A stretch of 64,000 nt of DNA from Mycolicibacter sinensis (GTDB lineage: Bacteria; Actinomycetota; Actinomycetes; Mycobacteriales; Mycobacteriaceae). The notes beneath the pieces were generated by a model. The model did not search any database. It saw only the letters and a program-made list of their open reading frames with translations, and was not told the origin of the DNA. Position numbers and translations under genes: made by a program. Shown in pieces: positions 59,857 to 64,000 of this stretch. The DNA lies in the NCBI RefSeq assembly GCF_001667375.1, contig NZ_LZIN01000036.1:17428-81427 (forward strand), read 5' to 3'. Each line of letters starts with the position of its first letter. Position 1 is the stretch's first letter.

Positions 59857-60330
59857 GTGCGTGGTGACGGCGATGGCTGGGCGTTTTCCGACACCGGCGA
59901 CCGCTTCTGGGGCCGGCACGGCGCGGCGGGTCTGTTGCTGCGGGCGCCCCGGCCCGACGGCATGCGCACCGTGTTGCTGCAGCACCGCGCGTGGTGGAGT
60001 CATCAGGGTGGTACCTGGGCGCTGCCCGGCGGTGCCCGCGACTCTCACGAGAGCGCCGAGCAGGCCGCGATCCGCGAGGCGCAGGAGGAGGCCGGCCTGC
60101 CCGCCGACCGCATCGTGGTGCGCGCGGCCCTGGTCACGGCCTCGGCCAGCGGCACCACGTGGACCTACACCACCGTGGTCGCCGACGCCGACGAGCTGCT
60201 GCCGGTGGTGCCCAACCGGGAGAGCACCGAGCTGCGCTGGGTGCCCGAGCAGGACGTGTCCGCGCTGCCGTTGCACCCTGGTTTCGCTGCCAGCTGGGAC
60301 GCGCTGCGCGGGTTCGAATTACCCAGCTAA
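59857..60330 (+). CDS. mutT3: Nudix hydrolase MutT3
   Basis: This 157-residue Nudix protein has the complete box G59-x5-E65-x7-R73-E74-x2-E77-E78-x-G80 ([20 protein letters not shown]). Family members clean oxidised nucleotides; MutT3 of mycobacteria acts on 8-oxo-dGTP/8-oxo-GTP only weakly, so other nucleoside diphosphates are possible. It is convergent with thiE, overlapping its end by 4 nt, as in M. tuberculosis. Confidence 0.9.
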   Translation: MRGDGDGWAFSDTGDRFWGRHGAAGLLLRAPRPDGMRTVLLQHRAWWSHQGGTWALPGGARDSHESAEQAAIREAQEEAGLPADRIVVRAALVTASASGTTWTYTTVVADADELLPVVPNRESTELRWVPEQDVSALPLHPGFAASWDALRGFELPS

Positions 60331-61004
60331 GCCCCGGTAAGCGCGGCGAGCAGTTCCGCTGCCGCCGCCTGTGGATCCTGCGCGGCGGTGATCGCCCGCA
60401 CCACCGCCACCCGGCCGGCGCCGGCACCCAGTACCTGCGGCAGCCGCTCGGCATCGATCCCGCCGATGGCGAACCATGGCTTGTCGGGGCGCTGGTCCGC
60501 GGCGAATTGCAGCAGCTCTAGTCCCGGGGCTTCCCGGCCGGGCTTGGTGGGGGTGGGCCAGCACGGCCCGACGCAGAAGTAGTCGACCGGCTCGCTCAGC
60601 GCCGCGGTGACCTGCTGGCCGTCGTGGGTGGACCGGCCGATCAGCACGTCGGGGCCGACGATCTCACGCGCGATCGGCAGCGGCAGGTCGTCCTGGCCCA
60701 GGTGCAGCACGTCGGCGCCGGCGGCACGGGCGATGTCGGCGCGGTCGTTGACCGCCAGCAGAGCTCCGTGCCGGCGGACGGCGGCGGCCAGGATCTCCAG
60801 CGCCGCCAACTCGTCGCGGGCCTCCAGCGGACCGAACTGCTGCTCGCCGGGCGAACCCTTGTCGCGCAGCTGGAGGACGTCCACCCCGCCGGCCAGCGCG
60901 GCCTCGGCGAATTCGGCCAGGTCTCCTTTTTCCCGGCGGGCGTCGGTGCACAGGTAGAGCCGGGCATCGACGAGGCGGGTCAGACGGTCTGAGCGTTCGT
61001 GCAT
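60327..61004 (-). CDS. thiE: Thiamine-phosphate synthase
   Basis: This 225-residue TIM barrel joins HMP-PP and the thiazole phosphate to thiamine phosphate. The conserved [38 protein letters not shown] and [14 protein letters not shown] blocks are all present. It is divergent from thiO with 57 nt between starts. I looked for a TPP riboswitch in that gap and did not see one; the gap is also too short. Confidence 0.95.
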   Translation of the reverse strand: MHERSDRLTRLVDARLYLCTDARREKGDLAEFAEAALAGGVDVLQLRDKGSPGEQQFGPLEARDELAALEILAAAVRRHGALLAVNDRADIARAAGADVLHLGQDDLPLPIAREIVGPDVLIGRSTHDGQQVTAALSEPVDYFCVGPCWPTPTKPGREAPGLELLQFAADQRPDKPWFAIGGIDAERLPQVLGAGAGRVAVVRAITAAQDPQAAAAELLAALTGA

Positions 61005-61061
61005 CCCCCGACGCTAGCGGCTAACTTGGTGAGTTGAGACCGAGGCCGAAGGGAGCAGCAC

Positions 61062-62068
61062 ATGCCCGGACCCTCGCTCGGTTCGCTGGCCGTGGTCGGC
61101 GGCGGTGTCGTCGGCCTGTCGGTGGCCATGCAGGCCGCCCGGGCCGGGTGGTCGGTGCGGGTGCATCGCACCGCTGAACCCGGCGCATCCTGGGTGGCCG
61201 GCGGAATGCTGGCCCCGCACAGCGAGGGCTGGCCCGGTGAGGAGCAGCAGCTGCGGTTGGGCCTGCGCTCGCTGGAGTTGTGGCACGACTTCCTTGTTCG
61301 GCTGCCGGCCGAGGTCGTCACCGCCCGCGAATCGCTGGTGGTGGCCGCCGACCGCGCCGACGTCGCCGACCTGCGCACCGTCGCCGACTGGCTGACCGCA
61401 CAGGGTCACCCGGTGATCTGGGAATCGGCCGCGCGCGAGGTCGAACCGCTGCTGGCCGCCGGGATCCGGCACGGTTTCCGGGCCCCCACCGAGCTGGCGG
61501 TCGACAATCGCGCGGTGGTCACCGCTTTGATCACCGCCTGCGAGGAACTCGAGGTGGCGTGGGCGGGGCCCGTGCATGATCTCGCCGAGGTGGCCGCCGA
61601 TGCGGTGGTGATCGCCAACGGCATCGACGCGCCGGCGCTGTGGCCCGGCTTGGCGATCCGGCCGGTCAAGGGCGAGGTGCTGCGGCTGCGGTGGCGCAAA
61701 GGCTGTTTGCCGGTGCCGCAGCGGGTGATCCGGGCCCGGGTGCACGGCCGGCAGGTCTATCTGGTGCCGCGCCCCGACGGCGTGGTGGTGGGGGCCACCC
61801 AGTACGAGCACGGCCGCGACACCGCCCCGGTGGTCTCCGGGGTGCGCGACCTGCTGGACGACGCCTGCGCCCTGGTGCCGGCGCTGGGGGAGTACGAGCT
61901 GGCCGAATGCGGGGCCGGTCTGCGGCCGATGACACCGGATAACCTGCCGCTGGTAAGCCGGCTCGACGAGCGGACGGTCGTCGCCGCCGGCCACGGCCGT
62001 AATGGTTTTCTGTTGGCCCCATGGACCGCCGAACAGGTTGTGTCCGAACTACTTCCGGTTGGAGTGCA

Positions 62069-62072
<4 letters not shown>
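61062..62072 (+). CDS. thiO: Glycine oxidase ThiO
   Basis: This 336-residue FAD-dependent D-amino-acid-oxidase-fold enzyme makes dehydroglycine for the thiazole ring. The FAD motif GGGVVGLSVAMQAARAG lies near residue 10-26, followed by AGGMLAPHSE and a C-terminal GHGRNGFLLAP that closes the flavin site. It overlaps thiS by 4 nt, forming thiO-thiS-thiG. ATG 61062 follows AAGGGAGCAGC. Confidence 0.93.
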
Positions 62073-63020
<948 letters not shown>

Positions 63021-63029
63021 TCGGTCGCG

Positions 63030-63794
63030 ATGAAACGCTATGTCGCCCTGGGCAGTTCGATGGCGGCCGGACCTGGGATCCGGCCCACTGTCGCCGGCGC
63101 GCCCCGGCCGGCGGGCCGCTCCACCCGCAACTACCCCCACCTGGTTGCACACGCGCTTGACCTCGATCTCGTCGACGTCACGTTCTCCGGCGCGACGACA
63201 GCGCACCTGCTGACCGAACGCCAGCACGATGCACCGCCTCAGGTCGAGGCGCTCGACGGCTCGGAAACCCTGGTGACGATCACGATCGGCGGCAACGACG
63301 TCGGCTACGTGCCACTGCTGATGGCCGCGGCGCTGCTGCCCCGGCCCGCCCGGCTGCTGCCGCCGGTCGGTGCCCTCTTCGACCGTCGCCGACGCCAGCA
63401 GGCACTCGACGAGGTCGAAGCCGCGCTTCAGGCGGTCGGCGCCGCAGTACGACACCGGGCGCCGGGTGCGCGGGTGCTCTTCGTCGACTACCTGACCCTG
63501 CTGCCGCCGGCCGGATCGCGCGCGGGCCGGCTACCCGAGCCTGTCGTCGAGCTGGCCCGCCACATCGCCGACGAGCTGGAGCGGCATACCGCCACCGCCG
63601 CGGCCGCCACCGGCGTTGAGATCGTGCGCGCCGGACGGGCCAGCCGCGACCACCATCCGTGGTCAGCGCAGCCGTGGACGGTGGGCGCGGGCCTGCCGTT
63701 GCCGTGGCGGCCGTGGCCGTTTCACCCCAACGCCGCCGGCATGGCCGCGGTAGCGCAACTGGTAACGGCGCAACTGGGCGAGTTCGCAGATTAA
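63030..63794 (+). CDS. SGNH/GDSL-like hydrolase
   Basis: This 254-residue SGNH-fold protein shows block I GSSMAAGPG (8-16), in which the usual Asp of GDS is Ser but the nucleophile Ser10 is kept. Block II Gly is in FSGATT, block III GGND near 92-95 and the Asp-x2-His equivalent in WPFHPNAAGM near 230. No signal peptide is seen. It probably hydrolyses an ester or acyl chain. It may be co-transcribed with thiG, but a role in thiamine synthesis is unlikely. Confidence 0.75.
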   Translation: MKRYVALGSSMAAGPGIRPTVAGAPRPAGRSTRNYPHLVAHALDLDLVDVTFSGATTAHLLTERQHDAPPQVEALDGSETLVTITIGGNDVGYVPLLMAAALLPRPARLLPPVGALFDRRRRQQALDEVEAALQAVGAAVRHRAPGARVLFVDYLTLLPPAGSRAGRLPEPVVELARHIADELERHTATAAAATGVEIVRAGRASRDHHPWSAQPWTVGAGLPLPWRPWPFHPNAAGMAAVAQLVTAQLGEFAD

Positions 63795-64000
63795 GAGGTG
63801 ACGCCGGGCGCGCCCGGTTTCCCGGCCGGGCCGGTGCTGCCGTGAACGGTGCCGGGTCCGCCCTTGCCGGCCGGGCCGCCGAGCCCGCCGACGGCGCCGT
63901 CGCTACCGGCGCCGCCGTTGCCGCCGTTGCCGCCGGCACCGCCGTCACCCCCGAAGCCTGCGCCGCCACCGCCGCGCCGCCGTTGCCGCCGTTACCGCCG
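63791..64000 (-). pseudogene. 3' end of a PGRS-repeat gene, with apparent frameshift
   Basis: The minus strand encodes the C-terminal end of a Gly-rich PGRS protein: GDGGAGGNGGNGGAGSDG, on to KGGPGTVHGSTGPAGK and PGAPGVTS-stop. Going upstream, near 63970-63978, the Gly-repeat frame breaks: further 5' the repeat GGNGGNGG is in another frame, and one missing C would restore it. The gene runs out of the window. It ends 3 nt inside the convergent SGNH gene. Either a pseudogene or an error in a very GC-rich repeat. Confidence 0.6.

Noticed and set aside
61005..61061. Possible TPP riboswitch between thiE and thiO
   Set aside because: The gap is only 57 nt and the conserved CUGAGA / ACC-UGA elements are not arranged as in the TPP aptamer.

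Overview
This window is mycobacterial DNA. It is uniformly GC-rich and carries a full Mce operon (two YrbE permeases plus MceA-F), two PPE genes, PGRS-type glycine repeats, an F420-dependent glucose-6-phosphate dehydrogenase (fgd1), the pknG-glnH-glnX signalling operon, and many 4-nt ATGA/GTGA gene overlaps. From about 26.5 kb onward the gene order follows the Mycobacterium tuberculosis Rv0357c-Rv0417 stretch (Rv0359-like protease, Rv0358-like, purA, purT, rhodanese, metZ, fadE7, Rv0406c-like, fgd1, pknG, glnH, glnX, mutT3, thiE/O/S/G), with insertions. The PE-less PGRS proteins and the large accessory block suggest a non-tuberculous mycobacterium; the species cannot be fixed from the sequence.

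1-26.5 kb is an accessory steroid-type module. A forward operon encodes a KshA-like Rieske oxygenase, an HsaA-like flavin monooxygenase, an HsaC-like extradiol dioxygenase, a ketosteroid-dehydrogenase-like flavoprotein and an MPT51-like protein whose catalytic serine is an alanine. A convergent operon of three small secreted proteins and a 35-residue ORF follows. Divergent from it is a complete Mce importer (yrbEA, yrbEB, mceA-F, two Mce-associated proteins) ending at an IclR regulator. A 157-bp perfect inverted repeat then flanks an Old Yellow Enzyme, a second IclR regulator and a phytanoyl-CoA-dioxygenase-like enzyme. The block closes with KstD, a small Cys protein and a C-C hydrolase. Together these could import a polycyclic isoprenoid, desaturate and hydroxylate rings A/B, cleave the catechol and hydrolyse the product. 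No KshB or HsaB reductase is present in the window.

26.5-47.8 kb is mostly chromosomal core: site-2 protease, purA, thioesterase, Na+/H+ antiporter, purT, rhodanese, metZ, SDR, PEP-mutase-like enzyme, a signal-peptide PGRS protein, two acyl-CoA dehydrogenases plus an acyl-CoA synthetase, a phosphodiesterase, and a CPA-type antiporter opposite a TrkA-type regulator.

47.8-53 kb is a second accessory patch: a short leader-like ORF, two PPE proteins, an SbtA-type bicarbonate permease, a DUF732 protein and a hemophore-like protein. 53-64 kb is core again: MBL hydrolase, fgd1, the pknG-glnH-glnX amino-acid sensing operon, mutT3 and thiamine synthesis genes. It ends with an SGNH hydrolase and the 3' end of a PGRS gene that shows a reading-frame break.
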